Below, piece after piece: positions 11,551 to 23,589 of a DNA stretch of 64,000 nt. Origin of the DNA: Delphinus delphis (lineage: Eukaryota > Chordata > Mammalia > Artiodactyla > Delphinidae); the NCBI RefSeq assembly GCF_949987515.2, contig NC_082694.2, forward strand, positions 15,307,958 to 15,371,957. The letters are read 5' to 3'. Made by a program: the position numbers and the translations under genes. A model generated the notes under the pieces. The model was not told the DNA's origin and made no database searches. It was given only the letters and a program-made list of their open reading frames with translations. Within the stretch, counting starts at the first letter, position 1, and the number at the start of each line of letters is the position of its first letter.

Positions 11551-11695
11551 TTTGCTTTGTTTTGTTTTGTGCTTTACTTTTTATTTTATATTGGAGTATA
11601 GCTGATTAACAATGTCTTGTTAGTTTCAGATGTACAGCAAAGGGATTCCGTTATACGTATACATGTATCTATTCTTTTTCAGATTCTTTTGGGGA
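11551..11695 (-). mobile_element. L1 3' UTR fragment
   Basis: Minus-strand L1 terminal UTR (tattggagtatagctgatt) preceded by a T/G-rich tail. It resembles the longer copy at 46,432-46,881. Confidence 0.75.
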
Positions 11696-11992
11696 CAGAC
11701 TTATTGGTCAGTGTAGGTTATTGGAAGAACAAAATCTCACTCCAGGCACCCTGACCCCCAGCTAACAGGATGCTTCAATTCTGTGGCACCTTCAGACTCT
11801 CATGATTCACGTGGGGCTGTGACCAAAATGTCACCATCTCTCCAGTCCCCAGGTCTGAGGGATTGGACAAGCCCTGCTCCTCAGCAAGGGAGCATAATGG
11901 GACCCTGACATAAAAGTCACCAGTAATGACATTTTGAGTTTACTGAGCAGAACCTGAGAGCCACTTGTAAAATTATTTTAAGAACCTAACTG

Positions 11993-12202
11993 GGGGGACT
12001 TCCCTGGTGGCAAAGTGGATAAGATTCTGCACTCCTAGTGCAGAGGGCCCGGGTTCAATCCCTGGTCAGGGAACTAGACCCTACATACATGCTGCAACTA
12101 AGAGTTTGCATGCCACAACTAAGGAGCAACTAAGGAGCCTACCTGCCACAACTAACACCAGGAGCAACCAAATAAATAAATAATTTTTTTTTTTTTTAAA
12201 AA
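11993..12202 (+). mobile_element. CHR-1/CHR-2-type SINE
   Basis: tRNA-like head with B box gggttcaatcc, a degenerate repeated cacaactaag/gagcaac body, and an A/T tail. The 13 bp TSD aagaacctaactg / aagaacctaattg is at 11,980-11,992 and 12,203-12,215. Confidence 0.88.
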
Positions 12203-12416
12203 AAGAACCTAATTGAATGGACCTCATTCTCCATTTTCAGAAACGCTTTCATAAATGATTAACTGATGATACAAAATGAAACTGTTTCCAGTTGGCTGCC
12301 GACCACAAGTTCCCCCAACTGCCTCTCCAGCTGGAAGGTCATCGATGTTTCCATTAATGTTCAGGACACAGATCTCCTAAGTTTGCTCTTAGACCATTTG
12401 AGGAAATAGCCTGATT

Positions 12417-13300
12417 TTTAAAAAATATTTTTTATTGAGGTATAATTTACACACAGTGAAATGCTCAGCTCTAACCTACAGAGTTTGATGAGTTTTGACA
12501 AATATTTACTAGGTGGGACCACTACTCCAATCAAGACATAAAACATTTCTATCACCTGGAAAGTTCCTTCTTGTTCTTTTCCAATCAATCCCAACTCTTC
12601 TTTCAACGTAGACTGGTGTTGTCTTTTCTCGAGTGTCTGTTATGGGCTGAATGTTTGTGTCCCTCCAAAATTCATATGCTGATGGTATTAGGAGGAGGCC
12701 TGGAGCCCTTATAAGTTCCCTTATAAAAGGAATCCTGGAGAGATCCCTCACCCCTTCTACTATGTGAGACACAGCGAGACGATGGGAACTCTATGAACCA
12801 AGAAGAAAGCCCTCACCAGACACCAAAACTGCTGGTGTCTTGACCTTGGACTGCCCAGCCTCCAAACTGTAAGAAATAAATTTCTGTCGTTTATAAGTCA
12901 CGCAGTCTATGGTATTCTGTGATAGCAGCCCAGATGAACTAAGATTGTGTCATATAAATGGAATCATACAGTATGTAGTCTTCTGTGTCTGGTTTCCTTC
13001 ACTCAGCATGTCTGTGAGATTCATCTGTGTTGTTTTGCATATTGGTAATCCTTTACTTTTTATTGCAGAAGAGTTTTCCGTTGTATGTGTAGTCCACAAT
13101 TTGTGTATCCATTCATCTGCTGATGGACCATTAGGTTTTTCCAGCACTTGGCTACTAAGAATAAAGCTGCTATAAACCTTTATGTAGATTTCTTTGTGTG
13201 GGTTGGATATCGGTTTCATTTGTCTAAGGTAAAAGTGTCTAGGAGTAGAACTCCTGGGCCATAAAATAGGTGGATATTTAAGTTTACAAGAAACATGTGG
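12417..13300 (-). mobile_element. Old L1 3' region, split by an LTR
   Basis: 12,417-12,647 and about 12,938-13,300 match old L1 3' text on the minus strand (for example ggaatcatacagtatgtagt at 12,960-12,979). The two halves are separated by the MaLR-type LTR at 12,649-12,935. Confidence 0.7.
12649..12935 (+). mobile_element. Solo LTR, MaLR/MST-MLT1 type
   Basis: Starts TGTTATGGGCTGAATG, has a poly-A signal region (agaaataaatttctg near 12,870) and the terminal block typical of MaLR LTRs. Five bases gtgtc occur just before and just after the element, the TSD length expected for these LTRs. No internal viral genes are present. Confidence 0.8.
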
Positions 13301-14150
13301 CTTGTTTTTTAGATTACCTTTCTGAAAGGACGTTTATAAATCAGCTTGCAAAGACCACACCAAAAAAATCTCCACAGGAAGAAGGTGGTAGCAGAGAGGT
13401 CACAGCCTTTATTGAAAATGGCTGTTTTAATCAACTTCTGAGTACATGCTAACTTTGGGCTGTACACCAGAAAATGCTGTTTGCATTACTAATGGAAATG
13501 GACTAAGCAGAGTGGCAATACTGAAATACACAGAAGGTTATTTATGCCAAAAGTTTGACCAAACCTTTCGGAATTTTGCCTCAACCAATTACAATTTAGC
13601 AGGTTGATTTATTGAGAATGTAAACTATGGAAAGGTCACCCTTTGAAAAGCTAATCTGAGTTCTGAGTTTTCACTTCCGTAGACTCTGTCTTACCCCGGG
13701 AAAGATAAACAGGCTTTTCTGTGATTAGAGGACCTGGCTAACTGGGCCTTCACTGTCAGCCAGATGTATCAGCAACCCTTATTCTATGAGAAAGCAGCAT
13801 GAGAAAGCTTTCGTGTTTGGGGGACTGAACAGGAGAAACGGATCTTACCTTGGCTGGACCCCTGGGAACTGCGGTAATGGAAAATGACAGGCTGGTCCCA
13901 CATGGAGAAGTCCTGAATCTCGTGGAGACCCTGCTTCTCTCGGCAAGACCTCTGAGGAAATGGTGACAGGGTGGCTGGTGAGTCCGGACACTAGGAATTG
14001 TGGCCTAGAAAGCTTATATGGGAGGCTGGGCTAGCCTTGTTCTCCCACCTGGAAAATGGGGCCATCAGAAGTGGGAAGCTAGAGCTGGAGACTGCAGTTA
14101 AAGAAACAGCAGCATAGGTAGGCTCCTGGGAAGTCTTAGGGGACCAGAAT
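13300..14150. other. Unique intergenic sequence
   Basis: No gene, repeat array or structured RNA recognised. Confidence 0.55.
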
Positions 14151-14159
14151 CACGGATAC

Positions 14160-14890
14160 TGCATTTCCTGGCAAAGTTGGTTGGTCTCTGTCATAGGATG
14201 AATCATTGTTTACCATTTTTCAGACCCTTCCTGAATTAGAATTTTACTCTCACAGTCTTTGACATGTGACTTTGCAGTGGTACGCATTAGTGTGAATGGA
14301 CTATACCTCTGCCTTTGATGTTGGCATGGCCACGTGACCTGCTTTAATCAATGGAGTGTGGACAAGAGGGACTCAAGAGGACTCAGGGGCTTCCCTGGTG
14401 GTGCAGTGGTTGAGAGTCCGCCTGCCAATGCAGGGGACGCGGGTTCGTGCCCCGGTCCGGGAAGATCCCATATGCCGCGGAGCGGCTGGGCCCGTGAGCC
14501 ATGGCCGCTGAGCCTGCGCGTCCGGAGCCTGTGCTCCGCAACGGGAGAGGCCACAACAGTGAGAGGCCCACGTACTGCAAAAAAAAAAAAAAAAAAAAAA
14601 AAAAGAGGGCTCAGGAAGCATCATGTGTCTCTGCTCAACTTCCTGGGCTCTTGCCATTTGCCATGAAAGGAACATGCCCTAGTAGGGCTGGTCATAGGGA
14701 AATATGGAGGAATGTAGATGAGAGCCAATTTGAAGCCTTCATCCTAACCCAGGAGATTTGTAGCCTCAAGCAGAGCTTTCCCAGCCCAACTACAGACCTG
14801 AGAGCAAGAAAGGTCTATACTCGTTGTATGCCGTTGAGTTTTATGTGACTTGTTATGCACAATAATTACAGCATTTGCTGACTGATACAT
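14160..14890 (+). mobile_element. Ancient LTR-like repeat, family uncertain, split by CHR-2
   Basis: The blocks either side of the SINE (ggccacgtgacctgcttt before it, tgtgacttgttatgcac after it) match the start and end of an old mammalian LTR-type consensus. I cannot name the family safely. Confidence 0.45.
14388..14602 (+). mobile_element. CHR-2 SINE, plus strand
   Basis: Near-consensus copy with an A-tail of about 24 bases. The 13 bp TSD aagaggactcagg / aagagggctcagg is at 14,375-14,387 and 14,603-14,615. Confidence 0.95.
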
Positions 14891-14914
14891 ACACCAATAC
14901 TGTTCTCCTCTTCT

Positions 14915-15262
14915 TTCATAATAATGCAAATCCCAGTTTTCATTGGCTCTTCGGAATAAGGCTAAATACCCCAGCCTTCCTTGCAGCTCTGTGTGGCCAT
15001 ATAACTGAGTTCTGGTCAATGAGATGTTAGTAGAAGTGCTGTGTGGAACTTCTGAGACTCTTCCTTCAAGGCCAACGGCATGCAATGTTCATCCCTTTCT
15101 GCATCCTGCTATCTGGAACAAGGATATGGTGGCTGGAGCTCCAGCTGACATTTCAGATCCTGAGGAAGAAGGCCGTATCCTAGAGAAGATGGACAGTGAG
15201 CTTCCTGGAGTTACCTGGGCTATTCTATGAGACAGAAATAAACTGTGGTCTTTAAGCTTTTT
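14915..15262 (+). mobile_element. Ancient LTR-like repeat, family uncertain
   Basis: Contains tctgtgtggccatataactg, tctggtcaatgagatgttag and a terminal agaaataaactgtgg, a layout typical of ancient mammalian LTRs. A related fragment may lie at 61,865-62,340. Confidence 0.45.
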
Positions 15263-15449
15263 TCTCTTTAAAATTCCCCTGCTGAGCTTACTCCTGACAC
15301 AGTTCTCAAGACAGTTTTTACTAAATCTGATAAATACTTGTGATATGACTTAGAAGCAGACTATTGTGCAGCAACAACTGTTCCTACTAACCAACTGTTT
15401 GTTAGAAATCAAAATGGGTACAACGTTAAACAGTCTAAAAATAAGTCTC

Positions 15450-15640
15450 TTGGGAGGGAGAATGGGGAGTGACTGATAATGGATGTGGGTCCCTTCAGGG
15501 GTGATAAAATTGTTCTAATATGAGATAGTGATGATGGCTGCACAACTCTGAATACATGAAAAACAATGAAAATGTATCCTTTCAAAGGGTGAATTTTACA
15601 CTCTGTGAATTATAGCTCAATAATCTGTTAAAAAAAAAAA
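15450..15640 (+). mobile_element. Old L1 3' end (L1MA/MB type)
   Basis: The plus-strand 3' UTR block gatgatggctgcacaactct, then gaattatagctcaataatct and an A-run, matches the standard end of old placental L1s. Confidence 0.8.
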
Positions 15641-15644
15641 TCGC

Positions 15645-15810
15645 TCACTTGTTCACTGTTTGCACCCTCGTGAAGCAGGTGCTATCATTTTCCCGTACGT
15701 CTCGGTACCTGAAACAAAGTCTCAGAGAGCTGAAGTGACTCTCAGTTCGTCTACCTCATACATGTCAGAGACCAGACTGGAACTTAGGTCTCCCGACACC
15801 AGCGCCCATG
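15645..15810 (-). mobile_element. MIR remnant
   Basis: Degenerate MIR core on the minus strand, ending in gaccagactggaacttaggt at about 15,770-15,789. Confidence 0.55.
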
Positions 15811-16289
15811 CAGCTCCCACCTCAATCCCCCCGGTGTGGTTCCCACCCCCACCTTAGGGCTACAGGGAAACCGAACTCAGGGGCAATTTAGACAACCTTG
15901 AATTGTGAATAAAGCTCATTTTCCGCTCTTCCTTTTAGCACTTTCTCCTCTGGCACCCTCTTCCCTCCAGCCACCCTCTCTTATGTCAATGGCCCTAGGG
16001 ATTCAACATCCCTGCCCGCTCTATTTTACAAGCATTCTTGTCAAGAAATGTAAGAAGATACTTGACTGATAGCAATCAACATACGACATAATTGCAAGTA
16101 ATTTTTCCCACCTTGCCAGGTACCTCAACTCCCAAGTGCCCCTACCCCACCACTCAGGGTAGATGGGGGGGCACCTTTTCCTTTGGGGCTCTGTCATCTG
16201 CGGGGCTTTCAGTTGACAGCAACACACCTTGACGGGAGGTCTCCTATGAACCGGCGATTTGGATGAATGCTTAAATACATTCTGACTTG

Positions 16290-16445
16290 AATTTCCGCAC
16301 AATCCATAGAGTATGTGCGTTCATGAGCCCATTTTACAGATAAGGAAACTGACGCTCAGAGAGGTTAGGGAACCTACCCAATTCTCGCAGAGAGTGAGTG
16401 ACCAAAGCAGGGTCCCAACCCAGGTCTCCCAATTCGAAGTCCCAC
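16290..16445 (-). mobile_element. MIR SINE remnant
   Basis: Landmarks ttttacagataaggaaactg and gggtcccaacccaggtctcc on the plus strand identify MIR on the minus strand. Confidence 0.82.
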
Positions 16446-16499
16446 ATCTTTTTCCTTATTTTATATAAGCATTTGTTCCTCAGTATCCCCATGGGGTCT

Positions 16500-17680
16500 A
16501 CTGCAGGCCTGGAGCAGAAGAGGTGTTCAGAAAGGGGGTGACAAGGAAGTGAATGAAAGCCAACCTTTACCAGGTTGCTCAAAGGCCTTTCTTCTTCAAG
16601 CAAGATTTATGAATCAGTCCTCACCCCCAGCACACACGCACGTGTGTCAGGAAGACTCACCCTGGGGTTTTCATTTCCAAAAGGAGAAGAGTACCAACTG
16701 CTCTGCATTGGCACATTTGGGGCATAAAATGGGCAGAAGGAGGATGGGGGTGGGGAGAAAGGCAGGAGAGGTATGGCTTCCTCTTTTGAGAGGCAACCAG
16801 CGCTGCCTAAACATCTGCTGAGGAGATAGAGGGTAGGCAGCCTGAGAGAGGAATCCCTTGGGAGAGGCTTAAGGAGATTGATGTCAGGGAAACTCGGCGA
16901 CTACAGAAAGAAAGGGAATGTTAGAAAAGGCACAGGCTGGCAAGACGCAGAGACTCTCTGGCAAAACTAACATCCTGTAACGTCATCTGTGATACCTTGC
17001 CTCTTTCAAAATGGATTGCAGGTAGCTGGATGCTGGGCTCTGTGCTTGCACTGTGGCCACTGCTGGCCCGGGTACCACGGATGCCACCAGACACTGGATG
17101 CCTTAGCCATCAACCCCGTCAAAAGAAATTCCAATTATATTGTTCAGTCTGTATTGAAACTCTCAGGTGAGAATCTGATTGGCTATACTTAGTTCATGTG
17201 TCTGTGCTTTTGCTGCCAGAGATCAAGGGGAGTTTTCAGCCTTCAGACCCAGACAGGGCTCACGCAAGGGCAGATTCCCCACAATCAGGAAGCAGGCTCA
17301 GATGCTACACAAACTATTAATCACCGTTCTATAATTCTCTCCAGCACCAAGTGTCTGGGACAAACCACCGAGGGGCTGCCAGCTTCCATTATTGTGGACG
17401 AAGCCTTTGCAAACCTCGGGAGTCAGTTCATTTAAAGCTGCCATCTTTTCCACAGTTTTGTTTGCTGGGGTGGTTTGCATTTTATGCAACTGGTTTAAAA
17501 TCAGTTCCTTCTTTCTCCTTGCCTAGGAAGAGTGGCAGAAGCAAATGAGAAATAAGTGAGAAGATGCCGAAGATGGATGGGGTGGAGCAAAGTGATTTAC
17601 TGGGTCATGGTAGATTTGCCATGACAGAGCCTGACAGGAGACAGGCTTCAACCATCAGTTTTCCATTAATTCTTGGAACC
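16500..17680. other. Unique intergenic sequence
   Basis: No gene or repeat recognised. Frames up to about 90 codons show no family resemblance. Confidence 0.55.
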
Positions 17681-17746
17681 AGACCCTCCCTGGCACAGTG
17701 GTTAGGAAGGCAAGGTTGATTTTATGCTCAAAAATGTTGGGACTGG

Positions 17747-17861
17747 TAGTTCAGTGGTTAGGACTCTGTGCTTTCACTACCAAAGGCCCAGGTTCAATCC
17801 CTGGTTGGGGAATTAAGTTCCTGCAAGCCGTGTGGTACAGCCAAAAAAAAAAAAAAAAAAA
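17747..17861 (+). mobile_element. CHR-1 SINE, plus strand
   Basis: Short copy with a 22-base A-tail. The 16 bp TSD aaaatgttgggactgg / aaaatgttgagactgg is at 17,731-17,746 and 17,862-17,877. Confidence 0.93.
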
Positions 17862-18048
17862 AAAATGTTGAGACTGGAAGGGACTTTAGAATTACCTAGT
17901 CCAATTGTTGTCAAGCATTTTTAAAGCCATGGAATCCATGCTTTAAAGAAAATCTTCACGAAAGCCCAAATTCTAAAAACAGATCAAACAGGAGCTACTC
18001 TGGCTAAAGTGAGACTGGGGGCCCAGGGCAGTTTAAGAATCACTGAGT

Positions 18049-18322
18049 CCACACAGACATAGAAAACAGACTTATGGTTACCAAAGGGGAAAAAGGTGGG
18101 AGGGATAAATTAGGAGTTTGGGATCAGCAGATACAAACTACTATATATAAAACAGATAAGCAACAGGTCCTACCGTAGAGCACAGGAAACTATATTCAAT
18201 ATCTTGTAATAAGCTATAATGAAAAAGAATATGAAAAAAAATATGTATATAACTGAATCACTTTGCTGTACACCTGAAGCTAACATAACATTATAAATCA
18301 ACTATATTTCAATTTAAGAAAA
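18049..18322 (+). mobile_element. L1 3' UTR fragment
   Basis: Plus-strand L1 UTR (aacagacttatggttaccaa to actatatttcaatttaagaa). Confidence 0.82.
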
Positions 18323-18342
18323 AACGATAATGAAAATGACCG

Positions 18343-18363
18343 ACACACACACACACACACACG
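18343..18363. repeat. (CA)n microsatellite
   Basis: About ten CA units directly after the L1 3' end. Confidence 0.9.
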
Positions 18364-18364
18364 A

Positions 18365-18505
18365 AGAACACTAAGTCCAACCCCTGTGCTACAGGTGAGG
18401 AAACTGAGGCCTGAAAATGAGAATGACTTGTCCAAGGGCACACAGCCATTTAGTGGCATAGCGAGCTCCCAGACCCAGACCTCTCAGGCTCCTTCAGCCT
18501 CATGC
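18365..18505 (-). mobile_element. MIR SINE remnant
   Basis: Landmarks ggtgaggaaactgaggcctg and ccaagggcacacagccattt. Confidence 0.8.
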
Positions 18506-18509
18506 CGGT

Positions 18510-19600
18510 CAAAAAAGAGCTATTTCTAAAATTCTAGAAGACATTGGAGCACAAACAGTACATTGCTGAGACCCCTCTAACAGAGTGACACAGAGCAGGG
18601 AGAGATGCTCCCTCCCACACTGCCATAGGCACTGTGTCAGCTCTACGTTAATAGGACAGAGTAGAAATATCGGTGATGCTCAAGGGGAGGTGGGATGGCC
18701 CCAAGGATGTATATACAGTGGAAACAGCAGCGGTGTCTATGTGATCAGGGTCCTAAAGGGAAGCAAATGGCACCTCAAACTAAGGAGAGTTTGAAGAAGA
18801 CCATTTACAGAGATGTGAGCAGTGAAGGGAAACCTATAAGGGGTTGGAAAGCATCCCAGGGCTAACAACAGCAGGAAGGCTTTACCTCTCCTAGACCTGA
18901 GGGCACAAGCAAGGAAGTGGCCACCTGGTCAGAGCTGCAGCCTTTGTTAAGGGAATCAGTCAACTCACCGCAGGGAGGAACAGGCAATGAGCACCCTGCT
19001 CTCAGTGCCTTCCACTGGCTGAACCTAACCAGAGGCCAAGACAAAGTAGCCTTGGATGAGGCAATTCATAAAGGTCAGCTTTGCAGGACACTGAGCATGG
19101 CAGGGAGCGTGGGGAGGGAGTCTGGAGGGGCGAGTAGAAGATATCCACCACAGTGTGGTCCAGTGGAAGCAGCAGTGTGCAGCAGACCTCAGAAACAGCT
19201 GACTCTGCGTGTTCATGAGAATACCCCCAGGTACTCCAGAAATTCTCATGGGGCATAGGCACTTCGCAGGGGTGGATGTAGGGAAGAACTTGAGAAACAA
19301 GGCCATGAATGTGACCTCATTTGTACCTATGGGGCCTGGGGAAATTTGCATACTTCATTACTGAAGTCCAGCTCCTCTGACGTTGTCAATGGAGGAACAT
19401 GCCCCAGTTGCAAGGGCAGGTTAGGTCTGCAAAGGTCCATTTTGCCCCTGGAGATCTCCTGATCTCCAGCACTTGCTACCACGGCAGCCTCAGGGGAGCG
19501 TGGCTTCCTCTTTGCCTTTCACATCTGCATTCCTGCAATGCAATTCTGAACCTAACTACTCAGGCCAAGTGCAGACTCCACAGGCTAAGGCCACATGCCA
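18510..19600. other. Unique intergenic sequence
   Basis: Nothing recognised beyond chance frames (longest about 113 codons). Confidence 0.5.
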
Positions 19601-19639
19601 GCCACAAGTTCAGGGGTCCCTGAGCCACCCAGACTTCTA

Positions 19640-20285
19640 CAACTGGCTACAAACTTGGGGGTTTCCACTACCCCCGCAGGTTGGTAATTCACTAGAATGA
19701 CTCTCAGAACTCAGCAAAGTGCTAGACTTACAATTTCAATTTTATTATAAAGGATACAAATCAGGACCAGACAAGTGAAGAGGCTCATAGGGAAACGTCT
19801 GAGAGGGTCGTGAACTCGGAGATTCCATGTCCTCTCCATGTGGAACCTAGAGCATCATCCACCCAGCACTTTTATGGGTTCACTAGCCAGGAAGTTCACC
19901 CGAGCCTCAGGGTCCAGAGATTTTCTTGGGGTTTCATTATACAGGCTTGATTCATTGAATCACTAGAAGTGTGATTAAACTCAATCTTCAGCCCCCCCCA
20001 CCCCTCCAGACCAATATCACCTGACTCAAAACCCCAACTTTGTAGTCACATGGTTGGTCTTTTTGGCTTGGCGAGCCCTCATCCTGAAATTCCAGGGCCC
20101 ACCAGGAGTCACCTCGTTAACCTGAGCTCAGGTGTGGTCCCAGGGCCCACTGTGGATAATAAAGACACTCCTAACATTCAGGAAATTCCAAGAGTTTAGA
20201 AGACCCATCCCGGGAATCCAGGACAAAGACTGAATAAATTATTATACAACAATATCCCATAACATGGCTGTCATAGGCTGAAATA
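19640..20285 (-). mobile_element. Ancient LTR, ERVL/MLT2-like, family uncertain
   Basis: Blocks such as gaatgactctcagaactcag, aattttattataaaggatac (a poly-A signal on the minus strand) and ggaaattccaagagtttaga follow the order of an ancient mammalian LTR. No internal viral gene is seen. Confidence 0.5.
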
Positions 20286-20534
20286 TTTAAGTTGGACCTG
20301 ACTAAGGGCGAACACTGGAATGGCTAGGATTTTCCTTGGGTCCCAACCTACAATGAGTTTAGTGACTGCCTACAGTGCTGGGTGTGGAGGGAGGGCAGAT
20401 TCTGAGACCACAGCCAGGATCAACTGGAAAGAGTGATATGATTAACCAGGCATGACAGACTTAGCGTAGAAGAGGATTAGAAGGGGAGGGTGAGAGCATG
20501 CATGTTTGGTACTTACTAACCCTGTGCTAAGGGA

Positions 20535-21237
20535 TAAAGTTTTTAAAAAAGGAATAACTATCATATGACCCAGCAATCCCACTACTGGGCATATACCCTG
20601 AGAAAACCATAATTTAAAAAGAGACATGTACCTCAATGTTCATTGCAGCACTATTTACCATAGCCAGGACACGGAAGCAACCTAAATGTCCATCGACAGA
20701 CGAATGGATAAAGATGTGGCACGTATATACAATGGGATATTACTCGGCCATAAAAAGAAACGAAGCTGAGTTATTTGTAGTGAGGTGGATGGATCTAGAG
20801 TCTGTCATACAGAGTGAAGTAAGTCAGAAAGAGAAAAACAAATACCATATGCTAACACATATATATGGAATCTAAAAAAAAAATGGTACTGATGAACATA
20901 GTGGCAGGGCAGGAATAAAGATGCAGATGTAGAGAATGGACTTGAGGACGCGGTGGGAGGAGGGGGAAGCTGGGGTGAAGTGAGAGAAGCATCGACATAT
21001 ATACACTACAAAATGTAAAGTAGATAGCTAGTGGGAAGCAGCAGCGTAGCACAGGGAGATCAGCTCAGTGTTTTGCGATGACCTAGAGGGGTGGGATAGG
21101 GAGGGTGGGAGGGAGGCTCAAGAGGGAGGGGACATAGGGATATACATATGCATATGGCTGATTCACTTTGTTGTACAACAGAAACTACACAGCATTGTGA
21201 AGCAATTATACTCCAGTAAAGATGTATTAAAAGAAAA
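20535..21237 (+). mobile_element. L1 3' end: ORF2 C terminus and 3' UTR, 5'-truncated
   Basis: Starts in the last part of ORF2. The frame around 20,636-20,875 gives DEWIKMWHVYTMGYYSAIKR, the conserved C-terminal L1 block. It continues through the 3' UTR to an A-rich tail at about 21,228-21,240. A CHR-2 follows immediately. Confidence 0.88.
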
Positions 21238-21243
21238 AAAGGA

Positions 21244-21540
21244 GGGCTTTCCTGGTGGCACAGTGGTTAAGAATCCACCTGCCAATGCAAGGGACACGGG
21301 TTCAAGCTCTGGTCTGGGAAGATCCCACATGCTGTGGAGCAACTAAGCCCGTGTGCCACAACTACTGAGCCCACGTGCCACAAGTACTGAAGCCCACGCG
21401 CCTAGAGCCCGTGCTCCACAACAAGAGAGGCCACCACAATGAGAAGTCCACGCACTGCAATGAAGAGTTGCCCCCGCCCACCACAACTAGAGAAAGCCTG
21501 CGCGCAGCAATGAAGACCCAACGTAGCCAAAAATAATTTT
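21244..21540 (+). mobile_element. CHR-2 SINE, long form, plus strand
   Basis: Long copy abutting the L1 tail. It contains the module cacaactactgagcccacg and ends gtagccaaaaataatttttt. The L1 A-tail was probably its target. Confidence 0.92.
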
Positions 21541-22128
21541 TTAAAACATTTAAAAAAAGAAATAACCTCAGAGTAATAAAAATGATAATACTGTTTGCAA
21601 AGACTGCTCATTAGAACATGTAAGACCCATCCCACTTTAGTTCCCATCCTAATGCCACGTAGCAAGTACCATGTTTAACCCTCATCAGCCAGGAGGTCAT
21701 ATCTTTTTATTTCTCCTCCTTAAAATCTAGACTCATGAAAGGAAGACTCAGAAAGAGATGGGAGTGCCTCACCTGGCCTCTGAATTCTGATTTCCAAGCT
21801 AAGGAATCACTTCTACCCCAAATGACTGTCCTAGTGAATGTGGGTCCTTTTAGGGACTATCACGTAAACTCACATCTGGGCCGATATGCACTAGTTGCCG
21901 TACCAGCTGTTAAGTTAATCGAAACGCTTCACGCAGGTTGGTTAAAAAAAACTGCTGCTCCCTATTTCTGGAATGCACTTCTACCATTCTGACTTTCTAC
22001 CCCATTCATGTGGGTAGAATGCACTTCTACCCACCCTCCGCTGGGACCAGGATGGCTACCTACAATAATTTTTAGAGCCCTGTGCAAAATAAAAAGGCAA
22101 GACTCCTTGTTTAAAAATTGTTGAGAAT

Positions 22129-22225
22129 GGGAACATATGTATATGTATAACTGATTCACTTTGTTATAAAGCAGAAACTAACACACCATTGTAAAGCAAT
22201 TATACCCCAATAAAGATGTTAAAAA
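22129..22225 (+). mobile_element. Very short L1 3' tail (97 bp)
   Basis: Only the last part of the L1 3' UTR and its A-tail are present, flanked by the 16 bp perfect TSD aaaaattgttgagaat at 22,113-22,128 and 22,226-22,241. Confidence 0.93.
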
Positions 22226-22624
22226 AAAAATTGTTGAGAATTTCAAGACAGTGTCAGCTGAGCATTAAACCAAGCACAAGACCCTCTGAGCACATGGGGA
22301 TCTATACACCTGCCCAAGTCACACAGCCACGAAGCCAGCCCTGCCCAGGACCCCTCCACACCTGCTCACAATCTAAGGAAAGGGCTGATCCTGGCACAGA
22401 TGGGGCCACCAGGACCTCGCCCAGTTGCACGGCCAGCATCCTTCTGATGAATTGTAGTTGACAGAACACTTCTCCGCTTACCCCCTCCCCACCAATGCAG
22501 GAGGAGCAGGGAGCATGAGCAAGAAATAAGTCTGTTTTAAAGATACTAATGGAAGGTTGATTGTTACTGCAGCATGACTCAGTGCATCCTCACCAATACA
22601 TACCGATACCCTACAAATTCTTAC

Positions 22625-22831
22625 TTTTTTTTTTTTTTTGCGGTACGCGGGCCTCTCACTGCTGTGGCCTCTCCCGTTGCGGAGCACAGGCTCCGGACGC
22701 ACAGGCTCAGCGGCCATGGCTCACGGGCCCAGCCGCTCCGCGGCATGTGGGATCTTCCCAGACCGGGGCACGAACCCGTGTCCCCTGCATCGGCAGGCGG
22801 ACTCTCAACCACTGCGCCACCAGGGAAGCCC
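22625..22831 (-). mobile_element. CHR-2 SINE, minus strand
   Basis: Near-consensus copy. The TSD aattcttac is at 22,616-22,624 and 22,832-22,840. Confidence 0.94.
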
Positions 22832-23342
22832 AATTCTTACATATTTTGACAGCCACCCTGCCCATGTGGTTATCTCCTTGATGCCCCAACAGGACAAGCA
22901 GAGTTGTTTTCTTGGAAGGAACATGACTTGACTTTGTTACCAGAAACCCGCAGAATTATACAAGGCACAACTATATTACCCAACACGATTTTTAACGTGT
23001 GAACTTTGCCAGTAAACTCGTTTTAATAGGTCGCCACAAAGTTAAAGGACTTATGTTTTCACTGGAAGGTTTCCTCCTTAAGAAAGTGCCAATTTCCTCT
23101 CACTGCTGGATCGGAGGTGAGGCAGCCCAAGAAGGAGGGAGGGAAGGAAAGCAGACAGGTTCAACTTTTATTGATTTGTGAGGATAATCTCCTTCGCGGA
23201 GGGGTATTGGGTGAACTGAAGAAAAGAGCAAAGCTGAGAAATGCTGGCCTCCTCTGGAAGCTCCCAGCCCCTCCCCACTCCTACTCCAACCAGCAAAGAG
23301 GAGCACGGAGGTGGGTACAGGGAGTAGAGCATTTGGGGGTTT

Positions 23343-23580
23343 TCTTTTGTTTTGTTTTGTTTTGTTTTCGCGGTACGCGGGCATTTCACTGCTGTGGCCT
23401 CTCCCGTTGTGGAGCACAGGCTCCGTTGCGGAGCACAGGCTCCGGACGTGCAGGCTCAGTGGCCATGGCTCACGGGCCCAGCCGCTCCGCGGCATGTGGG
23501 ATCTTCCCGGACCGGGGCACGAACCCGTGTCCCCTGCATCGGCAGGTGGACTCTCAACCAGTGCGCCACCAGGGAAGCCC
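23343..23580 (-). mobile_element. CHR-2 SINE with internal duplication
   Basis: Its tail is (TTTTG)n on the plus strand. The block gttg(t/c)ggagcacaggctcc occurs twice in tandem at about 23,406-23,443, where other copies have it once. TSD gcatttggg at 23,329-23,337 and 23,581-23,589. Confidence 0.93.
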
Positions 23581-23589
23581 GCATTTGGG

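Noticed and set aside
14388..14470. tRNA gene-like A and B boxes at the heads of CHR elements
   Set aside because: They are the tRNA-derived heads of SINEs, followed by SINE body and A-tail, and lack a complete cloverleaf.
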